This document shows positions 1 to 8,549 of a stretch of DNA of 64,000 nucleotides, one piece after another. Numbering within the stretch: position 1 is the stretch's first letter; each line of letters opens with the position of its first letter. Source of the stretch: JADFGZ01 sp965222345. GTDB lineage: Bacteria; Acidobacteriota; Terriglobia; 2-12-FULL-54-10. Both the position numbers and the translations under genes were made by a program. The stretch covers positions 1,054,001 through 1,118,000 of the forward strand of contig CBDCTS010000007.1 of NCBI GenBank assembly GCA_965222345.1, in the 5' to 3' direction. Under the pieces are notes generated by a model. It saw only the letters and a list, made by a program, of their open reading frames with translations. It was not told the DNA's origin and did not search any database.

Positions 1-2
1 AC

Positions 3-245
3 TTGAAACCCATACTGGAACGGTTTGGAAACCGGGGATACCGCGCGGCGCAGATCGAGGCCGGCATCCTGGGAGGAAAGCTCTACCTCGCCGCCTACGC
101 GCAGAAGCTGGGAGCCACCGGCCTGACATTTTATGATGACGAAGTGACGGAATTTTTCTCGCCGCACGCCTCCGGCAAAAGCGCTATCTTTCTGATGGCT
201 CTCGGTGTCTCCGCCAGAAACCCGCTCCGGCAGGTAAACCCCTGA
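3..245 (+). CDS. SagB/ThcOx-type nitroreductase, C-terminal fragment
   Basis: The frame is open to the left edge, so only the last 80 or so residues of a longer protein are visible. The segment GYRAAQIEAG, then LYLAAYAQKLGATGLTFYDD and FFSPH, followed by a hydrophobic MALG end, is typical of the C-terminus of FMN-dependent SagB-type dehydrogenases and nitroreductases. The glycine-rich stretch in that family contacts FMN. The TTG at 3 is not a real start. Whether it acts on a peptide-derived azoline or on a small nitro compound cannot be told from this piece. Confidence 0.7.
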   Translation: MKPILERFGNRGYRAAQIEAGILGGKLYLAAYAQKLGATGLTFYDDEVTEFFSPHASGKSAIFLMALGVSARNPLRQVNP

Positions 246-412
246 TGGCGGCAATGACAGCCGGCAGCGGCAGGCGGCCATCGGCCACAACAGAGTGCCT
301 GATTAGGGTTTAGGAAGCGGGTTTATGGAACGGCGGTGGCTTTTTGAGCCCTGATTCTTTCTTTTGGCGTGCTATACTTCCTCTAAATTGTGCGGCGGGG
401 ATTGTTTTTGCA

Positions 413-2866
413 ATGTTCAAAATGCTGCTGTGCTGGATTGGAATCACCTTGGCTGGAGTCGGCTGGCTTCAGGCAGCCAGCCCGCAGGTCTCGGCCTTCA
501 CTCCGCCGTCCGCCTCACAGTACCGCGCGCTGCTGGACCGTTACTGCGTCACCTGCCACAACGAGAAACTGCTTACGGCAGGCTTAAGTCTTAGCAACGT
601 GGACACCGGGAACGTCGGCGAAGACGCCGAGGTATGGGAAAAGGTAGCGGGTAAACTTCGAACCGGCGAGATGCCCCCTGCCGGCATGCCGCGCCCGGAT
701 CAGCCCACCTACGACGCCTTCGCCAAGTACCTTGTGACGGAGTTGGACCGCGCTGCCGAGGCCAATCTCAATCCGGGCAGGCCCGCCGTCCAGCGGCTCA
801 ACCGCGCCGAATACACCAACGCAATCCGCGACTTGCTGGCGCTTGACATCAATGCGGAATTGCTGCTTCCCGCCGACGATTCCAGCTACGGCTTTGACAA
901 CATTGGGGACGTCCTGACGGTTTCGCCGACCTTGCTGGAAAGATATATGTCGGCGGCAACCAAGATCAGCCGCTTCGCCATAGGAGACCCGGCGATCGGT
1001 CCGGGGGCGGAAACCTACGAGGTCTCCCCGCGCCTTGTACAGAGGGACCGCGTCAGCGAGCGGTTGCCGTTCGGGTCGCGCGGCGGAATCGCGATTCGTC
1101 ATCACTTCCCGCTCGACGGGGAGTACACCATCAAAATCCTCCTGCAAAGAGACCGCGTGTTGGATATTCGCGGCCTCGCCGAGCCGCATCAGATCGACGT
1201 TCGCCTGGATGGAGAAACAATCAGGCAGTTCACGGTCGGTGGCGAGGGCAAGAGCAAGTCGCAGGAGAACGGACAGGGACAATACGGGAGCGAGTCAGGG
1301 GACAACGGACAAGAGAGTTACGAGCGCACGGCGGATGCGAACCTGGAATTTCGCTTCTCTGCGAAAGCAGGCACGCGGATGGTGGGAATCACTTTCCTGG
1401 ACAGAAACCCGAAACCGGAAGGGGTGCTTCGGCGGCTGGTTGCGGCTTCGCAATATGTGCAGAACGATGATGTCCCCGGCGTGGGCGTCGTCACCATCAC
1501 GGGACCCTACAACACAATCGGGCCCGGAGAAACACCCAGCCGCAGCAGGGTCTTTATGTGCCGCCCAGCCGGTAGCGCACCGGGCAACCCGGCGGGCAGC
1601 AACGAAAACGGCGAACAACAATGCGCCAGAAGGATTCTCTCCACGTTGGCACGCCGCGCCTATCGCCGGCCCGTCACCGATATAGACGTCCAGACGCTGC
1701 TCAGCTTCTACCAGGCCGGCCGGAACAAAGGGGGCTTCGAGGCGGGCATCGGGCTGGCGCTGCGCAGAATGCTGGTTTCCCCGGAGTTTCTATTCCGTGT
1801 CGAGCGCGATCCAGCCGGCGTCGCGCCGAATACCGCCTATCGTATCAGCGATCTCGAACTGGCGTCCCGTTTGTCATTTTTCCTGTGGAGCAGCATCCCC
1901 GACGACGAGCTGCTGGATTTGGCGGAACGCGGCCAGCTCAAAGATTCTGCGGTACTGGAACGGCAAGTGCTGCGTATGCTGGCAGACGCCCGCTCGCGGG
2001 CTCTGGTGAGCAATTTCGCCGGGCAGTGGCTGTACCTGCGCAACATGCTGCAAGTCGTTCCGGACCCGGAAGCATTTCCCGATTTCGACGAAAACCTGCG
2101 GAACGCATTCCACCGCGAGACGGAGCTTTTCTTCGAAAGCATGCTGCGCGAGGACCGCAGCGTGCTGGACTTGCTGGATGCAGACTATACCTTCCTGAAT
2201 GAACGTCTGGCCCGGCACTACCAGATACCGAACATTTACGGAAACCATTTCCGGCGCGTGAAGCTGAACGATGAGAGACGCGGCGGTTTGGTGGGCCAGG
2301 GCAGCATCCTGACGGTTACTTCCTACCCCAGCCGGACCTCGCCGACATTTCGCGGCAAGTGGCTGCTTGAAAATATTCTGGGCGCGCCGCCCCCGCCGCT
2401 TCCGGACAACGTTCCGTCGCTGCCCGATCGCGCCCAAGACGGCAAGGTCCTTTCGGTGCGCGAGCAGATGGAGGCCCACCGCGTGAATCCCGCCTGCGCG
2501 GGTTGCCACGCGCGGATGGATCCGCTGGGCTTTGCGCTGGAAAATTTTGACGCCATCGGCCGCTGGAGAACCACCATCGGGAACAATATCCCGGTCGATT
2601 CGTCGGGAGTGCTTCCAGACGGCACCAAGTTTCAGGGTCCGGCGGAGCTCCGGAAGGTGTTGCTGAGCCGCCGGGAAGAGTTGGTCGCCACCGTCACCGA
2701 AAAACTTCTTACCTACGCTTTGGGCCGTGGAATGGAGTACACCGACGCTCCGGCTATCCGCAGGATTGTGCGGGAAACCGCTCCCAGCGAGCACCGCTGG
2801 TCGTCGCTCATCCTGCAGATCGTCCAGAGCACGCCGTTTCAGATGAGGAGGTCGCAAGAGCCATGA
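413..2866 (+). CDS. DUF1592 family secreted cytochrome c-like protein
   Basis: I prefer the ATG at 413 over the TTG at 344 because it opens directly into a signal peptide (MFKMLLCWIGITLAGVGWLQ, cleaved near AA-S), giving 817 residues. A haem-binding CVTCH lies at residues 45-49 (PSCyt-like domain). It is followed by RLNRAEYTNAIRDLL, typical of DUF1587, then the DUF1595/1592/1588/1585 series. A second CAGCH lies in the C-terminal part before the DPLGFALENFD signature. The family is common in Planctomycetes and Acidobacteria and is thought to be an exported redox protein of unknown substrate. Its stop overlaps the ATG of the next gene (ATGA), so the two are translationally coupled. Confidence 0.9.
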   Translation: MFKMLLCWIGITLAGVGWLQAASPQVSAFTPPSASQYRALLDRYCVTCHNEKLLTAGLSLSNVDTGNVGEDAEVWEKVAGKLRTGEMPPAGMPRPDQPTYDAFAKYLVTELDRAAEANLNPGRPAVQRLNRAEYTNAIRDLLALDINAELLLPADDSSYGFDNIGDVLTVSPTLLERYMSAATKISRFAIGDPAIGPGAETYEVSPRLVQRDRVSERLPFGSRGGIAIRHHFPLDGEYTIKILLQRDRVLDIRGLAEPHQIDVRLDGETIRQFTVGGEGKSKSQENGQGQYGSESGDNGQESYERTADANLEFRFSAKAGTRMVGITFLDRNPKPEGVLRRLVAASQYVQNDDVPGVGVVTITGPYNTIGPGETPSRSRVFMCRPAGSAPGNPAGSNENGEQQCARRILSTLARRAYRRPVTDIDVQTLLSFYQAGRNKGGFEAGIGLALRRMLVSPEFLFRVERDPAGVAPNTAYRISDLELASRLSFFLWSSIPDDELLDLAERGQLKDSAVLERQVLRMLADARSRALVSNFAGQWLYLRNMLQVVPDPEAFPDFDENLRNAFHRETELFFESMLREDRSVLDLLDADYTFLNERLARHYQIPNIYGNHFRRVKLNDERRGGLVGQGSILTVTSYPSRTSPTFRGKWLLENILGAPPPPLPDNVPSLPDRAQDGKVLSVREQMEAHRVNPACAGCHARMDPLGFALENFDAIGRWRTTIGNNIPVDSSGVLPDGTKFQGPAELRKVLLSRREELVATVTEKLLTYALGRGMEYTDAPAIRRIVRETAPSEHRWSSLILQIVQSTPFQMRRSQEP

Positions 2867-4217
2867 TGATTTTCAAGAAGGCTATTCCCCGGCGCGAGTT
2901 TTTGCGCGGGGCCGGCGCGGCGCTGGCTTTGCCGCTGCTGGACGGAATGGTTCCGGCGCTTGCCGGCGCGCGGGAGATGGCGGCGCAACCGGCAACCCGC
3001 CTGTCGTTTTCTACGTCCCGAACGGGATGATCATGGACCATTGGACTCCGGCGGCCGAAGGAACCGCCTTCGAGCTGCCCTCGATTCTGGAGCCGCTGGC
3101 TGCATTTCGCGACCGCACGCTCGTGCTGAGCGGACTCGCCCTGAAAAACGCCGACGCGCTGCTGCCGGGTGAAGGCGCAGTGGGGAATCATTCCCGCGCC
3201 AGCGCCGCGTTCCTGTCGGGCGCGCACCCCAAGAAGACCGAAGGCGCCGACATGGAAGCCGGAACCACGGTGGACCAGATTGCGGCGAATGAATTCGGCA
3301 AGCACACCCAGCTTGCCTCGCTCGAGATCGCCATGGAGCCCGAGCTGTTGGGCACCTGCGAGGCAGGCTATAGCTGCGCCTACCTCAATACGCTCTGCTG
3401 GCGCAGCTCCACCACGCCGATGCCGATGGAGATCATGCCGCGCGGCGTCTTTGAGCGCCTGTTCGGCGATAGCGGCAGCACCGCTCCAGCAGAGCGGCGC
3501 GCCCGGCTCCGGGAGAACCGCAGCATTCTCGACTCGGTGACCGAGGAAGTCTCCCGCCTCCTGAGGGGGCTCGGCTCCACGGACCGGGCCAAGCTTGGCC
3601 AGTATCTGGACGCCATTCGCGACGTCGAGCGGCGCATCCAGATCGCCGAACGGCAGTCCGACCGAGAGCTGCCGTCCTTGGAGCGGCCCGTGGGCATACC
3701 GGCGACGTTTGCAGAGTATGCCAAGTTAATGTTTGACCTTCAGGTGCTGGCCTTCCAGACCGACATGACCCGCGTCATCTCCGTGATGGTGGCCCGCGAG
3801 CAGAGCGCCCGGGCCTACCCCGAACTTGGCGTGGGCGACCCGCACCACCCGCTGACGCACCACAACGGCGACCCGGAAAAGGTCGCCAAGGTGCTCAAGA
3901 TCAACGTCTTCCATATGCAGCTGTTCGCCTATTTCCTGGAAAGGCTGCAATCCACGCCGGACGGCGACGGATCGTTACTGGATCATACGATGATCGTTCT
4001 GGGCAGCGCCATCAGCGACGGCAACATGCATCTGCACGACGACCTGCCCATTCTGCTGCTGGACGGCGGGGCGGGGCGGTTCCGGGGAGGCCGTCACCTT
4101 CGGTATCCGCAGGCCACGCCGCTGGCGAATCTGTACCTGACCTTGCTGGATAAGGTGGGGATTGATGAGTCGAGCCTCGGCGACAGCACCGGAAAGCTGG
4201 ACCTGCGGTCGGCGTAG
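2863..4217 (+). CDS. DUF1552 family protein, apparently frameshifted near its N-terminus
   Basis: Translation from the ATG at 2863 gives a good Tat signal (PRREFLRGAGAALALPLLDG), but this frame ends at a TGA at 3028. The conserved body (VVFYVPNGMIMDHWTP onward, ending at 4217) is in another frame, open from well upstream of 3003. Normal members have both parts in one frame, so a net one-base loss or two-base gain between roughly 2950 and 3003 must have occurred. The body is full length and otherwise intact. The family always travels with DUF1592 proteins, as here. A sequencing or assembly error is as likely as a true mutation; if real, the protein would lack its export signal. Confidence 0.8.
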
Positions 4218-4331
4218 AGGTTTGTTGAAAAACTCCGTATGCTGCCGTTCCGATCCCCTTTTGCTGTCGTCCCAAGCGCAGCAAGGGACCTGCTTTTAGC
4301 AACAACATCTCGTGTAACAAGCTGATTCCTC

Positions 4332-4353
4332 AGCCCGGCAAAAAGGCCGGGCT
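4332..4353 (+). terminator. Hairpin downstream of the DUF1592-DUF1552 operon
   Basis: AGCCCGGC and GCCGGGCT form an 8-bp GC-rich stem around a six-base A-rich loop, between the convergent DUF1552 and ankyrin genes. A T-rich stretch follows only after about 20 bases, so it is a weak terminator candidate that could serve either strand. Confidence 0.4.
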
Positions 4354-4428
4354 TCGAAATGACATTTCTCTTTTGTTGAAATAAGGTGAACGCTCTCGAT
4401 TGGCAGTGGACTTGTTTTCCGGGCGGCC

Positions 4429-5892
4429 TCACTCTTTGCTGACGGCTAGCGAGCCCAGGCTTTGCACGCCTGATTCTTCCAATGAGGCGACTCCCAACTG
4501 GAGGAGCAGGTCCACGGTGCTCTTGCGATAACGGCGCGGCCTGGGGTCGGCGTAGTCGGCCATGCCGGCCGTAATGATGGCTGCGGCGATGCTCAACGGC
4601 GTCTGTCCGAACCGGTCCATCACATCCAGATCTGCGCCCTTGTCCGCCAGAAAGCGTATGGTCTCATCCGCCCCCGCATATGCAGCGGCGTGCATTGCGG
4701 TCCAGTCGTGCTCTCCGACCGCATTAACGTCCAAACCCATCTCCACCGCCAGCTGAGCAGTTTCGTGATACTGCTGCAATTGACCCTCGGAGCGTTCCCC
4801 GAACTGGCCCGCCCCCAGCGCCACCTGCAGGAGCGTGGTGTTCTCCTTCGTTTTTAGCAACGGATCGGCTCCTGCTTCAACGAGCGCGCGCATGGCGGCC
4901 GTGTTGCCCGCTTCGGCTGCCAGCAGTAGCGGGGTCGCGCCAATCATGGTGATGCCACCCGCGCGGGCCCTGTGCCTGGTAAGCCGTGCGTTCAGATTCG
5001 CGCCCCGTGCCAGCAACGCCTCCACCAAATCCAGCATGTTCCGGCGCAACGTCGCGTAGTGTAAAGCAGTATAACCACTGCCGTTGGTCGCGTTCGGGTC
5101 AGCGTCCCGGTCCAGCAGAAACAGCGCAAGTTCCTGGTGGCCGCTGGCGCTCGCTACCAATAGAGCGCTGCCTTCTTCCGGCGTGGCCTCGCTCACGTCC
5201 GCCCCGGCCTCCAGCAAGATCCGGGCAGAGTCCAGGTCGCCCTGCTGGGTGGCAAACAGCAACGGCGTGAAATCCCCCTTCGTATGGGTGCCGACATCAG
5301 CTCCGTGTTCGATCAGCGCCTGCGCGACATCGGAATGTTTCTCCGCCACCGCCCACATCAGAGCCGTCTGCCCCTCCCAATTTTCAGCCGCGTTTACATC
5401 CGTTCCATGCTCAATCAAGAATTTCACCGCATCCACGCTGCCCGTGTGCGCGCACCTCATGAGCACCGTCTCGCCCGTCGGCTGAGCGGCGTTCGGGTCC
5501 GCCCCGGCCACAAGGAGCTTTTCGACCATGGCGGCGCTCCGGTTGGTGCAGGCCAGCGAAAGAGGCGTGATGCCGTAGTCGTTTGCGGCGTTCACGTCGG
5601 CGCCGGCGCGAATCAGTAGATCAGCCGTTTCGTGGTCATCCCAGTGGACCGCCCAGGCCAGCGCCGTCGCGCCATCCGCCTGGGGTGCGTTCACGTCCAC
5701 TTCCTGGGCCAGCAAGGATCGCGCAGCTTCCCTGTCGCCTTTTTCGACCGCATCCGCCAGACGAAAATCGGCAGCAGCCAAGCTTGAGACTGACAGCAGA
5801 ACGATCATCCACCAGAAGCCTAGACCTTTCACTTTGACGGCCAGCCTCGCCTCTCCAGTCATGGTCACTCTTTTCATTGTCTCGCCTTTCAT
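4429..5892 (-). CDS. Secreted ankyrin-repeat protein
   Basis: 487 residues. An N-terminal hydrophobic segment (GFWWMIVLLSVSSLAAA, about residues 25-41) follows a short basic stretch and acts as a signal peptide or anchor. The rest is built of ankyrin repeats of about 33 residues. Typical repeat cores are DGATALAWAVHWDDHETADL, YGITPLSLAC and GQTALMWAVAEKHSDVAQAL, each followed by a GADVN or GADPN turn, about a dozen units in all. Ankyrin repeats bind protein partners. Exported versions frequently lie beside DUF1592/DUF1552 genes in Acidobacteria, as here. The start could also be the Met five codons downstream. No catalytic domain is visible. Confidence 0.85.
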   Translation of the reverse strand: MKGETMKRVTMTGEARLAVKVKGLGFWWMIVLLSVSSLAAADFRLADAVEKGDREAARSLLAQEVDVNAPQADGATALAWAVHWDDHETADLLIRAGADVNAANDYGITPLSLACTNRSAAMVEKLLVAGADPNAAQPTGETVLMRCAHTGSVDAVKFLIEHGTDVNAAENWEGQTALMWAVAEKHSDVAQALIEHGADVGTHTKGDFTPLLFATQQGDLDSARILLEAGADVSEATPEEGSALLVASASGHQELALFLLDRDADPNATNGSGYTALHYATLRRNMLDLVEALLARGANLNARLTRHRARAGGITMIGATPLLLAAEAGNTAAMRALVEAGADPLLKTKENTTLLQVALGAGQFGERSEGQLQQYHETAQLAVEMGLDVNAVGEHDWTAMHAAAYAGADETIRFLADKGADLDVMDRFGQTPLSIAAAIITAGMADYADPRPRRYRKSTVDLLLQLGVASLEESGVQSLGSLAVSKE

Positions 5893-6112
5893 TCACACGC
5901 CCGGCTTAGGGCATATCGTTCCCCACAAGATTGTACATCTATCTCCATAAGATGACACCACTGCCTGGATTGATAACCCATTGACAACCCCAGCGTGGCT
6001 GGATTAGGGTGTTGTTACGCCGCTTGGAGAATCAGAATCCGGCGAAGAAACGTCTGGTTGGGTTTGAAGCCGCTGGCTATGCAATATCTGCAAGGGAGTC
6101 CCGGAGAAGCTT

Positions 6113-6859
6113 ATGGCTAAGAAGTTGGTTTTTGCCTCCCTGGCGATCCTGTTCTTCCTGACCCTCTTGCTGGGAAACCAGCGCCAGGGCCGTTATTCTC
6201 TTCCCGAGGAGCCGAAAGGCACGGAGTTCATCTTTGCGCGGATTTGGTTTTCAAGCGGCCGCGGGTTTAACAACTTCGGCTTTAGAGCCGGCTGGGCCCA
6301 CGATTATCCGGACGCCGAGGAACACATCTTGCAAGTCGCCAACGAGGCCACCGGGATCAACCTGCACAAGATGTCATACGTGATTATCCGTCTGGACGAC
6401 GAGGAGTTGTTCCGTTACCCCTTCTCGTACATGAGCGAGGTGGGCGAGATGAATATGTCCGAGCGCGAGGTGGAGGTCCTGCGCGAGTATCTGAATCGGG
6501 GCGGGTTTGTCATGGTGGACGATTTCGACAGCCAGTACTCGCTGGAATGGTTCTCCTCACAGATGAAAATGGTTTTTCCAGGACGTGATTTTGTAGAGCT
6601 GACCGTGGAGCACCCCATATTTCACACATTCTATGAGATACCCACCTTGGACGTCCAGGCCCCTTTTCAGTACAGGGGAGGCTCTCCTAAATTTTACGGG
6701 TATTTCGACGACAGCGGGCGGCTTTGCATGATCATCAACCACAACAACGACATCGGCGACTTCTGGGAGTGGATCGATCAGCCGCGTTATCCTCTGCAAC
6801 CCTCCACCGAGGCGCTGCGGTTTGGCATTAATTATTTTATTTATTCGCTCACGCACTGA
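6113..6859 (+). CDS. DUF4159 domain protein
   Basis: 248 residues starting at an ATG with GGAG about 8 bases upstream. Residues 1-22 are a hydrophobic signal or anchor. The body matches the DUF4159 pattern: FIFARIWFSSGRGFNNFG, WAHDYPDAEEHI, then GGFVMVDDF in the middle and GINYFIYSLTH at the end. The domain resembles class I glutamine amidotransferase folds and usually sits near MoxR/DUF58 membrane clusters, none of which is here. It is probably periplasmic; the function is unknown. Confidence 0.85.
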   Translation: MAKKLVFASLAILFFLTLLLGNQRQGRYSLPEEPKGTEFIFARIWFSSGRGFNNFGFRAGWAHDYPDAEEHILQVANEATGINLHKMSYVIIRLDDEELFRYPFSYMSEVGEMNMSEREVEVLREYLNRGGFVMVDDFDSQYSLEWFSSQMKMVFPGRDFVELTVEHPIFHTFYEIPTLDVQAPFQYRGGSPKFYGYFDDSGRLCMIINHNNDIGDFWEWIDQPRYPLQPSTEALRFGINYFIYSLTH

Positions 6860-7030
6860 ACTCCACCCACACGGCGGTCGGCAGCTCTTATCCTGCCAAC
6901 TGGCGCTCTATCAGATGGCATTGCCGCCGTTCCCTGCAACGGAAACGCGGGTGACTTGGAGCATACGGTTCTCGGGGAAAAGGGGCTTGGCCGAAGCAGC
7001 AGGTCCCGGTAAAATCTAATATGGACGGAA

Positions 7031-7633
7031 ATGATCAATAGTATGACTGACGCTGTGCGGAGCGCACGTCTTCGAGTTAGGCAACGGCGAATTATGCATT
7101 TTCGATTTACGCATCTTCGGTTTGTGACGGTTGTTTGCCTGTGTTTTGCCCTGTTAGGGGCGGCGAGGCTCCCAGCCGGGAAGCTGCCGGGCAATCACTG
7201 GGAGTTGCTGGCCGTGGCCTATCCTCCCGACCGCGATGTATCGGTCGTGCTCGGCGGCGCGGAAAGGACTCTGACCTCTAAGGGAATCTGCAAGGTGAAA
7301 TGGCAGAATGGATCCGCTTCCATGGAGATCGAAGTGGAGGACCTGCCCGCCCCGAGCGAAATTGAATGGGGCGGTCGGCAATATGTTCTTTGGGCAATCG
7401 ACTCGGAGAAGCGCAGCGTGAATTTGGGCACCGTTCCCTTGAACAAGCAGGACGCTAAATGGAAGGTTCAGGTTTCCTCGCGAGTGTTCGGGCTGCTGGT
7501 GACCGCAGAGGAGAATCCTCAAGCAGAGGCCCCTAGCGGTGCCGTCGTCATGGAAAGCCTCCTACCTACGGACCCGCGCCTGGTGATCCCCGTTTTCCGC
7601 TTGGATGTCGCACTCAATCCACCCCAAAGTTAG
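7031..7633 (+). CDS. Exported protein of unknown function
   Basis: 200 residues from the ATG at 7031; the ATG at 7094 would give a tidier signal peptide (MHFRFTHLRFVTVVCLCFAL, cleaved near GAA). The mature part contains YVLWAIDSEKRSVNLGTV and VFGLLVTAEENP, a pattern I associate with the N-terminal beta-rich domain of some acidobacterial OmpA-type and RskA-like envelope proteins. No OmpA domain follows here. It is likely periplasmic. Confidence 0.65.
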   Translation: MINSMTDAVRSARLRVRQRRIMHFRFTHLRFVTVVCLCFALLGAARLPAGKLPGNHWELLAVAYPPDRDVSVVLGGAERTLTSKGICKVKWQNGSASMEIEVEDLPAPSEIEWGGRQYVLWAIDSEKRSVNLGTVPLNKQDAKWKVQVSSRVFGLLVTAEENPQAEAPSGAVVMESLLPTDPRLVIPVFRLDVALNPPQS

Positions 7634-7704
7634 GAATAGCGAACAGCAGGACCATGTCCCAAGACTGCAAAGAGGCCGGAGGCCATGTGCAGAGTTGTTA
7701 AGGC

Positions 7705-7920
7705 CTAAGCAGCTTCGTTGTGCGGAGGAGTATGCCCGGCAGCGATCTGGTTTGCCGGGACGGCGCCCTTGCCGGCTGCAGGGGCAGAGGCACATCGAGA
7801 GGGAATGGCAAGCAATTGACCAGGGTAAATCAGGTTCCTGTTCCGTATCCGCGGGTTCGCCGCTGCAAGGCAGTCCCATGCCTGCCCGTTCCCCAATTGA
7901 TTCCGTGCCAGCTCCCACAA
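7705..7920 (-). pseudogene. LysM-domain remnant
   Basis: The translation LWELARNQLGNG, then AANPRIRNRNLIYPGQLLAIP, matches a LysM peptidoglycan-binding motif, including the usual N-LIYPGQ-L-IP ending. The frame is open upstream without a signal peptide, a convincing start or a ribosome binding site. The tail after the motif is short and low-complexity. I read it as a relic of a larger cell-wall protein rather than a working gene; a small free-standing LysM protein is the alternative. Confidence 0.4.
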
Positions 7921-7998
7921 GGAAAGTGTCCTAAGGGGCTGAAGCCATTCCCTGACGGGAGACAGAAAATGACCGTTTTGAGACAGGTTCTAGTGCGC

Positions 7999-8043
7999 GT
8001 TTCGGTTCCCTCGGAATCTTCGGAATCCTTGGAATTTTCGGAA
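7999..8043. repeat. 9-nt periodic repeat, five units
   Basis: On the plus strand the units are GTTTCGGTT, CCCTCGGAA, TCTTCGGAA, TCCTTGGAA and TTTTCGGAA. Read on the minus strand each has the form NNCCGANNN. The same periodic element occurs at 59052-59114. Confidence 0.7.
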
Positions 8044-8549
8044 AGATTTTCTTTTCACAGGAATCTGCTGCCTGATAATGGACTGTATGAGGGCGCTGGA
8101 AAAACACCGAGACCCAGATGCCATCTTGGCCTCCCCCCGCCCACCGTTGGAGATGCATCTGCAAGAATGAGCTTGTGGCAAAAGGGTGTTTATTACCAAA
8201 CGAAGCCAACAAGTCCTTTGGAATCAATAAAAATTGCTTTGCCGGGCCAAAAAAATGCAACTATATCATTCCTACAGCCGCTGGAGGCGCCGATATGATC
8301 CGCAGGAGCTGTCGAGCCTGGAAGATCGTTCCCACCACTCTCACCAAGCTCTGGGTTACCTTACCTCTCTTCCGTTCCTCACCCCAAACCAATCCCTTTC
8401 CAAGGAGCCAAAGTGCCACTACTCTACTGGACGAGTACATCCGATTGCTTTCCTCTTGCCCCTCGTGTAACCTCTCACCGGCAGTTCCAATCGGGTGGGG
8501 ACAATACTTAGCTATTCCCCCCACACTTGCTGATCGGCTAGGAAAAAAA

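Larger units (their letters stand above)
7634..8549 (+). other. Long stretch without an intact gene
   Basis: About 900 bases between the exported protein and the Oar-like receptor. It holds a minus-strand LysM-like relic and a 9-nt periodic repeat (7999-8043). The receptor frame is open upstream of its start, but that part reads as non-protein-like sequence. I see no RNA gene. Confidence 0.6.
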
